From NCBI RefSeq assembly GCF_000161935.1, contig NZ_GG698805.1:148866-212865 (forward strand): a stretch of DNA of 64,000 nt. Reading direction: 5' to 3'. Shown here in pieces: positions 37,260 to 46,445 of the stretch (the stretch's first letter is position 1; each line of letters begins with the position of its first letter). Both the position numbers and the translations under genes were made by a program. This DNA is from Limosilactobacillus coleohominis 101-4-CHN. GTDB taxonomy: Bacteria > Bacillota > Bacilli > Lactobacillales > Lactobacillaceae. The notes under the pieces were generated by a model. The model made no database searches and was not told the DNA's origin. It saw only the letters and a program-made list of their open reading frames with translations.

Positions 37260-38522
37260 ATGAAAAAACTGATCATTCAAGGAGGAAACCGAATAGCTGG
37301 CGAAGTAACCATCGGTGGTGCCAAAAATAGTACGGTGGCATTAATTCCGGCAGCTATTTTGGCAGACACGCCAGTCCAGTTTGATACTGTCCCTGACATC
37401 TTGGATGTTCATAACTTGATGATTATTTTGGAGTCAATGAATGTCAAATCCAACTTCACCCACGGGGTATTAGACATTGACCCAACTCAAATCGTTGAGG
37501 CAGAACTACCGAGTAAAGCAATTAAGAGTTTGCGCGCATCGTACTACTTTATGGGCGCCTTGTTAGGACGATTCCACCGCGCAACTCTGACTTTTCCTGG
37601 TGGTGATAACATTGGCCCACGGCCAATTGATCAGCATTTAAAGGCCTTTAAAGCATTGGGGGCTAACGTTAGCGAACATGCGGGAACTGTCTATCTGGAT
37701 GCGCACAATGGGTTGCACGGGACACGGATCTTCATGGATATGGTTTCTGTCGGGGCCACGATTAATGCCATTCTGGCAGCTGTTCGTGCTGAAGGAACGA
37801 CGATTATTGAAAACGCAGCTCGGGAACCGGAAATTATTGATTTAGCAACCTTCCTTAATAACATGGGGGCTAAAATTCGGGGTGTCGGAACGGACGTGGT
37901 GCGGATAACCGGAGTTGATACCCTGCAATCGATGAACACCCACACGATTATTGCAGACCGGATCGAAACGGGAACTTACCTGTCTTTAGCGGCAGCCTTG
38001 GGTGATGGTGTGATGCTTAAGAATGTAATTCCAGAACACTTGGAAGCATACACTAGTAAACTGATGGAAATAGGGGTAGATCTGCAAATCGATAGTGATA
38101 AGATCTATGTTCCCGCAACTGACCATCTTAACCCAGTTCATGTTAAGACAATGCCATATCCTGGTTTTGCAACTGATTTGCAGCAACCATTAACCCCGTT
38201 GATGTCATTAGCAAATGGGGAGAGTACGGTCGTTGATACGATTTATCCAAAACGGGTTAAGCACATTCCCGAATTACAGAAAATGGGTATGAAGATTAGC
38301 GCTGGGGATGGACAGATCACCATTGATCATACGGAAGAATTACACGGTGCGGATGTTGAAGCCGGTGAAATTCGCGCTGGTGCCGCACTGGTAATTGCCG
38401 GTTTGATGGCCAAAGGAACCACTGTAATCCATAAAGCGGATAATATTCTGCGGGGCTATGACCGGATTGTATGGAAGCTGAATCGTCTCAATGGGGACGT
38501 TACAATTGAAGACGACGATTAA
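37260..38522 (+). CDS. murA: UDP-N-acetylglucosamine 1-carboxyvinyltransferase with Asp at the catalytic Cys position
   Basis: The 420-residue MurA catalyses the first committed step of peptidoglycan synthesis, enolpyruvyl transfer from PEP to UDP-GlcNAc. The fold motifs are standard (GGAKNSTVALIPAA, SLRASYYFMGALL, GPRPIDQHLKAF). In the active-site loop the family Cys is replaced: PGGD116NIGPRP, GAT at 37605-37607. Asp at this position keeps activity but blocks the covalent reaction with fosfomycin in Mycobacterium and Chlamydia. Lactobacilli may have two MurA paralogues; only this one is in the window. It sits between pyrG and rpmE2. Confidence 0.93.
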   Translation: MKKLIIQGGNRIAGEVTIGGAKNSTVALIPAAILADTPVQFDTVPDILDVHNLMIILESMNVKSNFTHGVLDIDPTQIVEAELPSKAIKSLRASYYFMGALLGRFHRATLTFPGGDNIGPRPIDQHLKAFKALGANVSEHAGTVYLDAHNGLHGTRIFMDMVSVGATINAILAAVRAEGTTIIENAAREPEIIDLATFLNNMGAKIRGVGTDVVRITGVDTLQSMNTHTIIADRIETGTYLSLAAALGDGVMLKNVIPEHLEAYTSKLMEIGVDLQIDSDKIYVPATDHLNPVHVKTMPYPGFATDLQQPLTPLMSLANGESTVVDTIYPKRVKHIPELQKMGMKISAGDGQITIDHTEELHGADVEAGEIRAGAALVIAGLMAKGTTVIHKADNILRGYDRIVWKLNRLNGDVTIEDDD

Positions 38523-38527
38523 TTAGT

Positions 38528-38556
38528 TTGCGTTCAGCTTCAAATTATGTTATTCT
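38528..38556 (+). promoter_or_regulatory. Promoter of rpmE2
   Basis: TTGCGT (38528-38533), 17-bp spacer and TATTCT (38551-38556). Confidence 0.6.
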
Positions 38557-38618
38557 ATCGTAGTTGTAAAAATAACTATGTTTCAGGCAATGATTCATGG
38601 CAAAGGAGCGTATAAATT

Positions 38619-38870
38619 ATGAAACAAGGAATTCATCCAGATTATCATTACGTAGTTTTTGAAGATTCTTCAACTGGCTACAAGTTCTTGTCTGGCTCAA
38701 CTGCTACTTCAAAGGAAACTGTTAAGTGGGAAGACGGTAACGAATACCCATTAATCCGGGTTGAAGTTACTTCTGACTCACACCCTTTCTACACTGGTAA
38801 GCAAAAGTTTACCCAAGCCGATGGGGCAGTCGACAAGTTCAACAAGAAGTACGGTTTCAAGAACAACTAA
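38619..38870 (+). CDS. rpmE2: Ribosomal protein bL31, type B (zinc-free)
   Basis: The 83-residue ribosomal protein is of the type B bL31 form, recognised by [32 protein letters not shown] and [10 protein letters not shown]. The CxxC zinc ligands of type A are absent. In Bacillus the type B paralogue replaces the zinc form under zinc starvation, but many lactobacilli have only type B. No Zur box is seen upstream. AAAGGAGCG precedes the ATG. Confidence 0.97.
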   Translation: MKQGIHPDYHYVVFEDSSTGYKFLSGSTATSKETVKWEDGNEYPLIRVEVTSDSHPFYTGKQKFTQADGAVDKFNKKYGFKNN

Positions 38871-38884
38871 GCTTGATAATTCAA

Positions 38885-38916
38885 AAAAGATCTCGACATT
38901 TTGCCGAGATCTTTTT
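38885..38916. terminator. Bidirectional terminator
   Basis: AAAGATCTCG and CGAGATCTTT form a perfect 10-bp stem with A and T tracts on both sides. Confidence 0.85.
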
Positions 38917-40131
38917 ATTTAGCTTGCAATTTTAAGGGCCGGTAAACGTTGAAGATAAAGAGGATCATATTGATTAATACAATGAAGGCGGTGGAAAGGA
39001 AAACGGCACTGTAATCGTAAAGCCCCGCCACCAAGCCACCAATTAATGGACCCATGATATTACCGATATACATAAAACTTTGGTTCCAACTAAAAATTCG
39101 GCCCGTTAACATACTTGGTGAGTTTTTAGTCAGTAACGTTTGGACCTGCGGGAAAAGCGAAGCGTCAGCAATTCCAATCAGGAAGCGTAAAATCCCCAGT
39201 TGCCAGGGGTTTTGCACAAAGGCGCTCGGTACAAAACACAGGATACTGATAATAAAACCGGAAATGAGAATTTTTTGCGTCCCAATTTGGTCTCCAAGGC
39301 GACCGAGCAGTGGGGCAGCCACCATGGTTGCCACCCCTGGCAATGCCGCAATGACACCGCTGACGAAAGTAACCCCTTTCCCACCGTGCATTAGTTCTTT
39401 AATGAAGAGCGAAATAATCGGATTAATTGAGTTGTTAGCGGCTTGAATAATCATGGTCGTAATGAGCAATCCGAAGATAATTCGTGGTGATTTCAGCTCA
39501 TGGATGACTCCTGTTGCTTTATCTAGTTTTTGGTCTTGAACTGGTTGGAAACCTTCTTCATGGACGAAGAAAAGACAGCCAAGAAAGATAATAAAAAGGA
39601 TCGCTCCGGTAATGAAAAAGGTAACTCGGTAGCTAAATATTTCGGCCAATGTTCCACCTAATAATGGCCCGAGCAAATTTCCGCCAGTTACGCCGGCTGC
39701 CATTGTGCCAAGGGCCTGACCGGACTTCTTTTTGGGGGGGGTTCAGTAGCAATTAAAGCGTTCGAATTACTTACGAATCCTGCAAAGACCCCCTGGGCCA
39801 TGCGTAAGCCGATTAATTGCCAAACGTTGGTGACCACTCCCATTGCAGCAATGACAATGGCCATTCCTAATGATGCCCGCAAAATCATCGGTTTTCGGCC
39901 TTTTTTATCAGCGAGTTTTCCCCAATATGGCGAAACAATGGCCGATACACAATACATGACCGCAAAAACTACGCCAGAGTAAAAATTCAATTGTTGGTGA
40001 GAGTAGTTACCAATGGTGGCAATGTAAAGAGAAAGGAATGGCATAATTTCGGAAAACCCCATTCCGGCAAAGAAAACCCCAATTGATAACACTCGTAAAT
40101 TACGGACCCAACCTGGTTGTTGTCCGGACAA
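38915..40131 (-). pseudogene. MFS multidrug-type transporter (MdtG/PmrA-like), disrupted at a G8 tract
   Basis: The first part (TTG 40131, behind AGGAGAG, or GTG 40140) encodes TM1-TM4 with motif A GKLADKKGRKPM and reaches NALIATE. The second part starts in another frame at about 39730 and runs from KKSGQALGTMAAGVTGGNLLGPLLGG to 38915. The shift lies exactly at eight consecutive G residues on the + strand (39734-39741). With seven the frame is continuous (IATEPPQKKSGQA) and gives a normal 12-TM drug exporter of about 405 residues. It is either phase variable, a fixed mutation or an assembly error. Confidence 0.85.
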
Positions 40132-40204
40132 AATTATCACTCTCCTGTAAAATGTTGTATACTAATTCTGTTATGATAACACTAACGAAAAGTAGGTAAA
40201 AGGG

Positions 40205-40891
40205 ATGAAAAAGAAAGAATGGCTCCGCTGGACAGCAATTGTGGTCCTGTTCATCGTCAGTTTAGCCTTAATTTTTAATCAACAAATTAAGTACTATTTA
40301 GTGGGGACGTACCACCCGCGGATTACTCAACAAACGGTCCAAAAAAACAACCAGAAGAAAGCAAAGTATGATTTTAGTAATGTGCAGGATTTGAATCTCC
40401 AATCTGTTGCTCGTGCCCGAGCTCGCCGTCAATCCATTAATGTGATTGGAGTGATCTCAATTCCGGCAATCAAAATGTCCGTACCAATTGGTAAAGGAGT
40501 TGATAATAATACCTTAGCGTTAGCTGCTGGAACGATGCGTGCCGATCAGAAGATGGGCGAAGGTAACTATGCGTTAGCTGGTCATAATATGGCACATGGA
40601 TTCCGGATTCTTTTCTCGCCACTCTACTATGATGCTAAGGTTAGTCAAAAAATTTATCTGACCGATATGACGAAGGTTTACGAGTATCGGATTACTCAAC
40701 GGCAGTTTATTGACGCGACGCGAGTGGATGTTGTTAATAATACGCCCGAAAAAATTGTGACGCTGATTACTTGTAATAAAACTGGCTCGCGTCGGCTAAT
40801 GATTCGGGGATCCTTTGTCAAGTCGATGAAGTTCAAGCAAGCACCAACTAAAGTCCAAAAGAGTTTGAGTCAGGGCTATACAAATCATTAA
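40205..40891 (+). CDS. srtA: Class A sortase
   Basis: The 228-residue transpeptidase anchors LPxTG-type surface proteins to peptidoglycan. An N-terminal membrane anchor occupies residues 10-26. The catalytic set is H127 in LAGHNM, C190 in TLITC and R197 in GSRRLMIRG. The long linker (45-75) is typical of lactobacilli. It is a single gene, divergent from the MFS pseudogene, with its own terminator. No LPxTG substrate gene occurs in the window. Confidence 0.93.
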   Translation: MKKKEWLRWTAIVVLFIVSLALIFNQQIKYYLVGTYHPRITQQTVQKNNQKKAKYDFSNVQDLNLQSVARARARRQSINVIGVISIPAIKMSVPIGKGVDNNTLALAAGTMRADQKMGEGNYALAGHNMAHGFRILFSPLYYDAKVSQKIYLTDMTKVYEYRITQRQFIDATRVDVVNNTPEKIVTLITCNKTGSRRLMIRGSFVKSMKFKQAPTKVQKSLSQGYTNH

Positions 40892-40896
40892 AAAGA

Positions 40897-40939
40897 AGCG
40901 GTTCAGAGATGGCGATTGCTATTCTCTGAATCGTTTTTT
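40897..40939 (+). terminator. Terminator after srtA
   Basis: GCGGTTCAGAGA and TCTCTGAATCGT pair, followed by T6. Confidence 0.8.
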
Positions 40940-40945
40940 AAGTAG

Positions 40946-41407
40946 CTATTGATGATCAGTAACGTATTGAAGCCAGTACGGAAGTGCTTCATGAAGAGCG
41001 TCATAAGTCTTTTGAAATTCGTGGGTATACCATGGGTCTGGAATGGTCGCACCTTGTTTACCAGGGGTTAGATCATAAATACCATGAATTTTGCTTTGTG
41101 CGTCTGCGGGGGCGATGGCGTGGAGGTGGCGCAGGTTCATATCGTCCATCCCGATGATGAGGTCGAATTGATCAAAGTCATTCATCGTGATGGGTCGGGA
41201 AACCAGCTGATGACCATCCAGATGGTACTTGGTCATGATTTGCTGAATACCAGGATAAGGGTGATTGCCTTCTTCCTCACTACTGGTTCCGGCTGAATCA
41301 ATGGTAATTTGGTTACTTAAGCCATGTTCTTTGACTATTTGCCGAAACATTGCTTCGGCAAGCGGGGACCGACAAATGTTACCTAAACAAACAAATAAAA
41401 CTTTCAT
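40946..41407 (-). CDS. Low-molecular-weight protein-tyrosine phosphatase
   Basis: The 153-residue phosphatase has the P-loop C7-LGNIC-R13-S at the N-terminus and the general-acid Asp in IPDPWYT. It dephosphorylates tyrosine on proteins; in Gram-positives related enzymes act on exopolysaccharide kinases or arginine phosphate, and its length would also fit arginine phosphatase-like relatives. No kinase gene is nearby, so the target is unknown. It is convergent with srtA. Confidence 0.9.
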   Translation of the reverse strand: MKVLFVCLGNICRSPLAEAMFRQIVKEHGLSNQITIDSAGTSSEEEGNHPYPGIQQIMTKYHLDGHQLVSRPITMNDFDQFDLIIGMDDMNLRHLHAIAPADAQSKIHGIYDLTPGKQGATIPDPWYTHEFQKTYDALHEALPYWLQYVTDHQ

Positions 41408-41488
41408 TTTGAATACCTCGCTTTTTTCTTAATCATACGTAATTGGTAGTTAAAAAGCCACTTTTCTTAGTAAAGACTTAACTTTTCC

Positions 41489-41517
41489 TTGATTCAAATC
41501 ACTGGTATTATTATATA
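41489..41517 (+). promoter_or_regulatory. Promoter of lemA-htpX
   Basis: TTGATT (41489-41494), 17-bp spacer and TATATA (41512-41517). Confidence 0.6.
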
Positions 41518-41540
41518 AAAATATGAAGGAGATTGATCAT

Positions 41541-42098
41541 ATGACGACAATTATTATTATCGTGGTGCTTGCGGTAATCGTTGTGGCCTACATTAGTATT
41601 TACAATGGTTTAGTCAAGATGCGGACCAATGCGCAGGAATCATGGAGTCAAATCGATGTGCAATTGCAACGGCGAAATGATTTGATTCCAAATTTAGTCC
41701 AAACGGTGAAGGGCTACAGTAATTACGAAGCGAAAACTCTGGAAAAGGTCACATCTTTACGGCAGCAAATTAGCGAATTACCGGCAGATGCTCATCAAGA
41801 GAAAATGGCGGTTTCCGATAAGCTGACCGGAGCACTGAATTCTCTTTACGCAGTGGCTGAAAATTATCCTGATCTAAAGGCCAGCAGTGAATTTAGTAAG
41901 TTGATGGAAGAATTAAGCAATACGGAAAATAAAATTGCGTATTCCCGACAACTATATAATTCAACGGTAGCGGCTTTTGATGCTCGGATTCAAACATTCC
42001 CTGCCAATATTGTGGCCGGAATTCATCACTTTACTAAGCTTGACTACTTACAAGTGCCTGAGGAGGCTAAGGCCAACCCGAAAGTGGATTTGATTTAA
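41541..42098 (+). CDS. lemA: LemA family protein
   Basis: The 185-residue protein has an N-terminal membrane anchor (residues 3-21) and a four-helix cytoplasmic or surface domain with the family sequence YNGLVKMRTNAQESWSQIDV and RRNDLIPNLVQTVKGY. The molecular role of LemA is not established; it is regularly paired with the membrane protease HtpX, as here. ATG 41541 follows AAGGAG at the right distance; the upstream ATG 41523 overlaps that site. Confidence 0.92.
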   Translation: MTTIIIIVVLAVIVVAYISIYNGLVKMRTNAQESWSQIDVQLQRRNDLIPNLVQTVKGYSNYEAKTLEKVTSLRQQISELPADAHQEKMAVSDKLTGALNSLYAVAENYPDLKASSEFSKLMEELSNTENKIAYSRQLYNSTVAAFDARIQTFPANIVAGIHHFTKLDYLQVPEEAKANPKVDLI

Positions 42099-42120
42099 AT
42101 TAGTGAGTTGGTGGTGACTG

Positions 42121-43014
42121 ATGTTATATCAACAAATTGCACGGAATAAGCGAATGACGGTTGTGGTGATGGCAGGTTTTACTGCCCTAGTAGCGCTGGT
42201 CGGCGCAGCTTTTGGTTACCTTTTTGCCGGGAGTGCGGTTGGCGGAATTATTATCGCTCTGGTCATTGCTTTAATCTATATTTCAGTGATGGTCATGCAG
42301 TCAACGGATGTTGTGATGCGGATGAACCATGCCCATGAGCTTCACTCTGCCGATGAGGCACCAGAGTTATGGCACGTTGTTGAAGATATGGCAATGGTTG
42401 CGCAAGTTCCTATGCCACGGGTTTACGTCATTGATGATCCGAGCCCGAATGCCTTTGCTACAGGTAATGATCCTGAACATGCGGCGGTGGCTGCAACGAC
42501 AGGACTTCTGCAGTTGATGAATCGGGAGGAGTTGGAAGGAGTAATTGGACATGAAATGTCGCATGTCCGTAACTACGATATTCGGCTTCAAACGATTGCG
42601 TTGGCACTGGCGTCGGCAATTGGGGCACTGACTGGATTTGTCAGTCATATTTGGTGGTTTGGCGGAAGCAGTCGGGACGATGATCGTGATGGTGGCGGCG
42701 TAATCGCAATTTTTGGTTCGATCCTGCTAATTATTTTAGCGCCGTTGGCAGCCTCAATTGCCCAAATGGCGTTATCTCGGAATCGCGAATACTTGGCCGA
42801 TGCCGGTGCGGTTGAATTAACCAGAAATCCGCACGGAATGATCTCGGCACTGAGTAAGCTAAAAGACGCGGTACCAATGAAGAATGCGGATCCTAATTCT
42901 TCGGCACTGTACATTAGTGATCCGGAACAAAATGGCAAAAAGCGGTGGTTTAGCCACCTTTTTGATACCCACCCGCCGCTGGATGACCGGATCGCCCGCC
43001 TCCAACGAATGTAG
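42121..43014 (+). CDS. htpX: Membrane zinc metalloprotease HtpX
   Basis: The 297-residue M48 peptidase has two N-terminal membrane segments (residues 13-36 and 40-58), catalytic H144-E-M-S-H148, a third zinc ligand Glu in [11 protein letters not shown], and a second hydrophobic pair after the active site. It degrades misfolded membrane proteins under envelope stress. It lies 22 bp after lemA in one transcript. The length matches the family. Confidence 0.95.
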   Translation: MLYQQIARNKRMTVVVMAGFTALVALVGAAFGYLFAGSAVGGIIIALVIALIYISVMVMQSTDVVMRMNHAHELHSADEAPELWHVVEDMAMVAQVPMPRVYVIDDPSPNAFATGNDPEHAAVAATTGLLQLMNREELEGVIGHEMSHVRNYDIRLQTIALALASAIGALTGFVSHIWWFGGSSRDDDRDGGGVIAIFGSILLIILAPLAASIAQMALSRNREYLADAGAVELTRNPHGMISALSKLKDAVPMKNADPNSSALYISDPEQNGKKRWFSHLFDTHPPLDDRIARLQRM

Positions 43015-43019
43015 GATTG

Positions 43020-43046
43020 AGCTAACCAGAAATGGTTAGCTTTTTA
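43020..43046 (+). terminator. Terminator after htpX
   Basis: AGCTAACC/GGTTAGCT with loop AGAAAT, followed by T5. Confidence 0.85.
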
Positions 43047-43048
43047 TA

Positions 43049-43078
43049 TTGTCCCGTGGGGGCGATCAGTGCTATAAT
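43049..43078 (+). promoter_or_regulatory. Promoter of murF
   Basis: TTGTCC (43049-43054), 18-bp spacer and perfect TATAAT (43073-43078), directly after the htpX terminator. Confidence 0.6.
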
Positions 43079-43122
43079 TTTAACTTGATCATTAACTGGA
43101 TGAAAGAAGAAGAGGATTACTC

Positions 43123-44502
43123 ATGAAAATGAACATCGCAGAAATCGCTCGGGCGGTTGATGCACAAAATGATATTGAGCAATGGTCTGAAATTGAGGTT
43201 TCTGGTGTCGCTTTTGACAGTCGGAAACTTAAAAACGGTGATTTATTTGTTCCGCTACAAGGGGCCCGCGATGGTCATGAGTTTGTAGCAACGGCCTTTC
43301 AAAATGGGGCAAGCGCCACGTTATGGGCAGCTGATCGTTCTTACGAAGATGATGGTTATCCACGGATTGTGGTGGACGATCCTTTGGCCGCATTGCAACA
43401 ATTGGGTAAATACTATCTCCACAAGATTAATCCGTTAGTCGTAGCTGTAAGTGGCAGCAATGGCAAGACGACTACTAAGGATATGATTGCCTCCATTTTG
43501 AGCACGCAAATGAACGTTACCAAGACCTATGCCAACTTTAATAATGCGATTGGTGTACCTGTGACGCTATTGAATATGGAGTCCAATACGGAAGCCGTCG
43601 TGGTTGAAATGGGGATGAGTCATTTTGGTGAGCTGGATGAATTAAGTAAGCTGGTTACGCCAGACATTGCTGTATTGACAATGATTGGTGAGGCGCACAT
43701 CGAATTCTTCGGCAGTCGAGACCGGATCGCGGATGCTAAGATGGAGATTACTCATGGGCTACGTGAAGATGGTACCTTTGTCTACAATGGCGATGAACCG
43801 CTGTTGCGTGAACGGGCGAAGGATCTCAAGCAAGGACAGAAGACATTTGGTCGGCAACTTGATAATGACATCTATGCCACTAGCGTTGAACAGTCGGACC
43901 ATGATTTGCGCTTCAAAGTTAACCTTTGGCCTGATGAAGAATTTACGATCCCAATGATTGGTGAATACAATGTGAATAACGCAATGGCTGCGATGATGGT
44001 TGGTCACTTATTGCATGTGACACCAAGCCACCTTAAGATTGGGTTAGCCAATGTTGAATTAACGGAAAATCGCGCTGAATGGCTGACTGGTCAACAGGGA
44101 GAAAAGATTCTCTCAGATGTCTATAACTCTAACCCAACGGCAGTTAAGGAAGTCTTGGAGACGCTAAATGAACTTCCGGAAACAGGCCGGCGGTTGATTG
44201 TACTCGGCGATATGTTGGAACTGGGGGATGCCTCAGCTAAATTACACGCTGGTTTGGCAACGGAGATTGACCATCAGCATTTCCAAAAGGTCTTTCTGGT
44301 TGGTAATGAAATGACGGCGTTAAAAGACCAGTTGTTAGCTGATGGCTACCCAGCCGCTGATCTCAAACACTATGCCAGTGATGATCAAGACCAGTTGATT
44401 GATGATTTACAAAAGACAATTCAGGCGGATGATATTGTGCTTCTAAAGGGAAGTCATGGTATTCACCTAGAAAATGTTTTAAACGCACTTAAAGCAAAAT
44501 AA
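43123..44502 (+). CDS. murF: UDP-MurNAc-tripeptide--D-Ala-D-Ala ligase
   Basis: The 459-residue Mur ligase adds D-Ala-D-Ala (or D-Ala-D-Lac) to the UDP-MurNAc tripeptide. The ATP loop is GSNGKTTT (111-118), followed by TYANFNNAIGVP and VVEMGMSHFGE. The C-terminal domain includes DVYNSNPTAV and RRLIVLGDMLELG. AGAGGATTACTC precedes the ATG. It is monocistronic by the look of its promoter and the long hairpin after its stop. Confidence 0.95.
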   Translation: MKMNIAEIARAVDAQNDIEQWSEIEVSGVAFDSRKLKNGDLFVPLQGARDGHEFVATAFQNGASATLWAADRSYEDDGYPRIVVDDPLAALQQLGKYYLHKINPLVVAVSGSNGKTTTKDMIASILSTQMNVTKTYANFNNAIGVPVTLLNMESNTEAVVVEMGMSHFGELDELSKLVTPDIAVLTMIGEAHIEFFGSRDRIADAKMEITHGLREDGTFVYNGDEPLLRERAKDLKQGQKTFGRQLDNDIYATSVEQSDHDLRFKVNLWPDEEFTIPMIGEYNVNNAMAAMMVGHLLHVTPSHLKIGLANVELTENRAEWLTGQQGEKILSDVYNSNPTAVKEVLETLNELPETGRRLIVLGDMLELGDASAKLHAGLATEIDHQHFQKVFLVGNEMTALKDQLLADGYPAADLKHYASDDQDQLIDDLQKTIQADDIVLLKGSHGIHLENVLNALKAK

Positions 44503-44509
44503 TGTTTGG

Positions 44510-44558
44510 CACCACTACTATTGGCCAGATATCAACGCCAATGAAGTAGTGGTGTTTT
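44510..44558 (+). terminator. Terminator between murF and cshA
   Basis: CACCACTACT/AGTAGTGGTG outer stem and ATTGGC/GCCAAT inner stem, followed by TTTTC. Confidence 0.75.
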
Positions 44559-44587
44559 CAGCAGAAATTAATTATGAGGTGAATTTT

Positions 44588-46054
44588 TTGAAATTTGGAG
44601 AATTAGGTTTATCGAAGAGTTTGTTGCGGGCAGTGAAGCAAAGCGGTTATGAAGAAGCTACCCCAATTCAAGCCCAAACAATTCCGATGGTTTTAAAGGG
44701 TCAAGATGTGATTGGCCAAGCCCAGACTGGGACAGGGAAGACGGCGGCGTTTGGCTTGCCGATTATTGAACATATTGATTTAGATAATCCTGCCATCCAA
44801 GCGATTGTGATCTCGCCAACCCGGGAATTAGCAATTCAAACTCAAGAGGAATTGTACCGATTGGGCCACGACAAGCACGTTAAGGTACAAGTCGTTTATG
44901 GTGGGGCAGATATTCGGCGACAAATTAACTCGTTGAAGAAGCACCCACAGATTTTGGTCGGGACGCCCGGCCGACTGCGTGATCATATTAGTCGTGGAAC
45001 TGTTAATCTAGAGCATATTCAAACTTTGGTCTTGGATGAAGCAGATGAAATGTTGAACATGGGGTTCTTGGATGATATTGAAGCAATCATTAAGGAAACT
45101 CCAGAAAAGCGCCAAACACTGCTCTTTTCAGCGACAATGCCACCAGAAATCAAGCGGATTGGGGTTCAATTTATGCGGGACCCACAAATGGTGAAAATTA
45201 AGGCCAAAGAACTAACGACAGATTTAGTTGATCAATATTATGTACGGGCCAAGGATTACGAGAAGTTTGATATTATGACGCGGTTGATCGATGTTCAAGA
45301 TCCAGATTTGACGATCGTGTTTGGACGGACTAAGCGGCGGGTTGACGAATTATCCAGAGGATTAGTGGCTCGTGGTTATAATGCGGCCGGAATTCATGGT
45401 GATTTGACACAGGATCGGCGTTCAAAAATCATGAAAAAGTTTAAAAATGGTGATTTGGATATCCTCGTGGCAACTGATGTGGCTGCACGGGGGCTCGATA
45501 TTTCAGGCGTTACCCATGTTTATAACTACGATATTCCATCTGACCCTGATAGTTACGTTCACCGAATTGGACGAACCGGCCGGGCCGGACACCATGGTGT
45601 GTCATTGACCTTTGTCACCCCCAACGAAATGGATTACTTACACGAAATTGAAAAACTTACTCGGGTTCGAATGTTGCCATTGAAGCCACCAACCGAAGAA
45701 GAAGCCTTTCGGGGTCAAGTCGCCAGTGCAGTCAACGATATTGATGACTTGATTAAGGATGAAGCAACAGATAAATATCGGCAATCAGCAGAAAAATTGT
45801 TGGCAACCCATGATGCAGTTGACTTAGTGGCGGCACTTTTAAATGATTTGACCACTGATGATGCAAGTAAGGTGCCAGTTAAGATTACGCCAGAGCGGCC
45901 ATTGCCAAGACGGCACCGTCATCACCAATCACGGGGACACAATAGCCGGAATAATCATCATTACCGGGGACACCGTAATTCTGGAGAGCGTCGTCATTAT
46001 GGAAAGCGACGGTCAAATGGTCATAAATTTAGTATGCGGCGTAAAAAGGATTAA
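44588..46054 (+). CDS. cshA: DEAD-box RNA helicase CshA
   Basis: The 488-residue ATP-dependent RNA helicase works in ribosome assembly and mRNA decay. Motifs in order are the Q motif TPIQAQTIP, I AQTGTGKT, Ia PTRELAIQT, II LDEADEML, III FSATMP, V TDVAARGLD and VI HRIGRTGRAG. The C-terminus is a basic, His/Arg/Gly-rich tail (about 445-488) typical of Gram-positive CshA. TTG 44588 follows GAGGTG, and the family begins directly at KFGELGLS. Upstream frame overlaps the murF terminator. The gene is followed 19 bp later by acpS. Confidence 0.94.
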   Translation: MKFGELGLSKSLLRAVKQSGYEEATPIQAQTIPMVLKGQDVIGQAQTGTGKTAAFGLPIIEHIDLDNPAIQAIVISPTRELAIQTQEELYRLGHDKHVKVQVVYGGADIRRQINSLKKHPQILVGTPGRLRDHISRGTVNLEHIQTLVLDEADEMLNMGFLDDIEAIIKETPEKRQTLLFSATMPPEIKRIGVQFMRDPQMVKIKAKELTTDLVDQYYVRAKDYEKFDIMTRLIDVQDPDLTIVFGRTKRRVDELSRGLVARGYNAAGIHGDLTQDRRSKIMKKFKNGDLDILVATDVAARGLDISGVTHVYNYDIPSDPDSYVHRIGRTGRAGHHGVSLTFVTPNEMDYLHEIEKLTRVRMLPLKPPTEEEAFRGQVASAVNDIDDLIKDEATDKYRQSAEKLLATHDAVDLVAALLNDLTTDDASKVPVKITPERPLPRRHRHHQSRGHNSRNNHHYRGHRNSGERRHYGKRRSNGHKFSMRRKKD

Positions 46055-46073
46055 TTGAAATTAGGTGATTGTG

Positions 46074-46445
46074 GTGTTGTATGGAATCGGCATCGACCTT
46101 ACGGAAATTGAACGCGTCAAGCGAGTGGTAACTAAGCAACCTCAATTTGTAGAACGGGTCTTAACACCCAACGAGCAACAGCAGATGGCCCAATTTCGAG
46201 GTCAGCGGAAGTGGGAGTACCTAAGTGGCCGGTGGTCACTGAAGGAGTCCTTTGCCAAAGCCTTTAGAACGGGGATTGGTGCTCAAGTAGGTTTTCAAGA
46301 TATTGAAATTATTGATAATGCAGCGGGACGGCCAATCATTACCAAGTCGCCTTTTTGCGGACAATCTTTGGCATCGGTGAGCCATACTGGTAAACTAGTA
46401 ATGACAGAGGTAGTTTTAGAAAAGGAGATGACAAACGATGAATAG
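46074..46445 (+). CDS. acpS: Holo-[acyl-carrier-protein] synthase
   Basis: The 123-residue enzyme transfers phosphopantetheine from CoA to ACP. It has GIGIDLTEIERV (metal-binding Asp) and the WSLKESFAKAF block. Three possible starts lie close together (GTG 46065, GTG 46074, TTG 46077). GTG 46074 best reproduces the usual M-x-YGIGID beginning and leaves AGGTGAT as ribosome site. The last 8 bases overlap alr. Confidence 0.93.
   Translation: MLYGIGIDLTEIERVKRVVTKQPQFVERVLTPNEQQQMAQFRGQRKWEYLSGRWSLKESFAKAFRTGIGAQVGFQDIEIIDNAAGRPIITKSPFCGQSLASVSHTGKLVMTEVVLEKEMTNDE

Noticed and set aside
38528..38618. Zur box upstream of rpmE2
   Set aside because: The GTAGTTGTAAAAATAACTA palindrome there lacks the GTAATnATTAC core of the box found before znuA.
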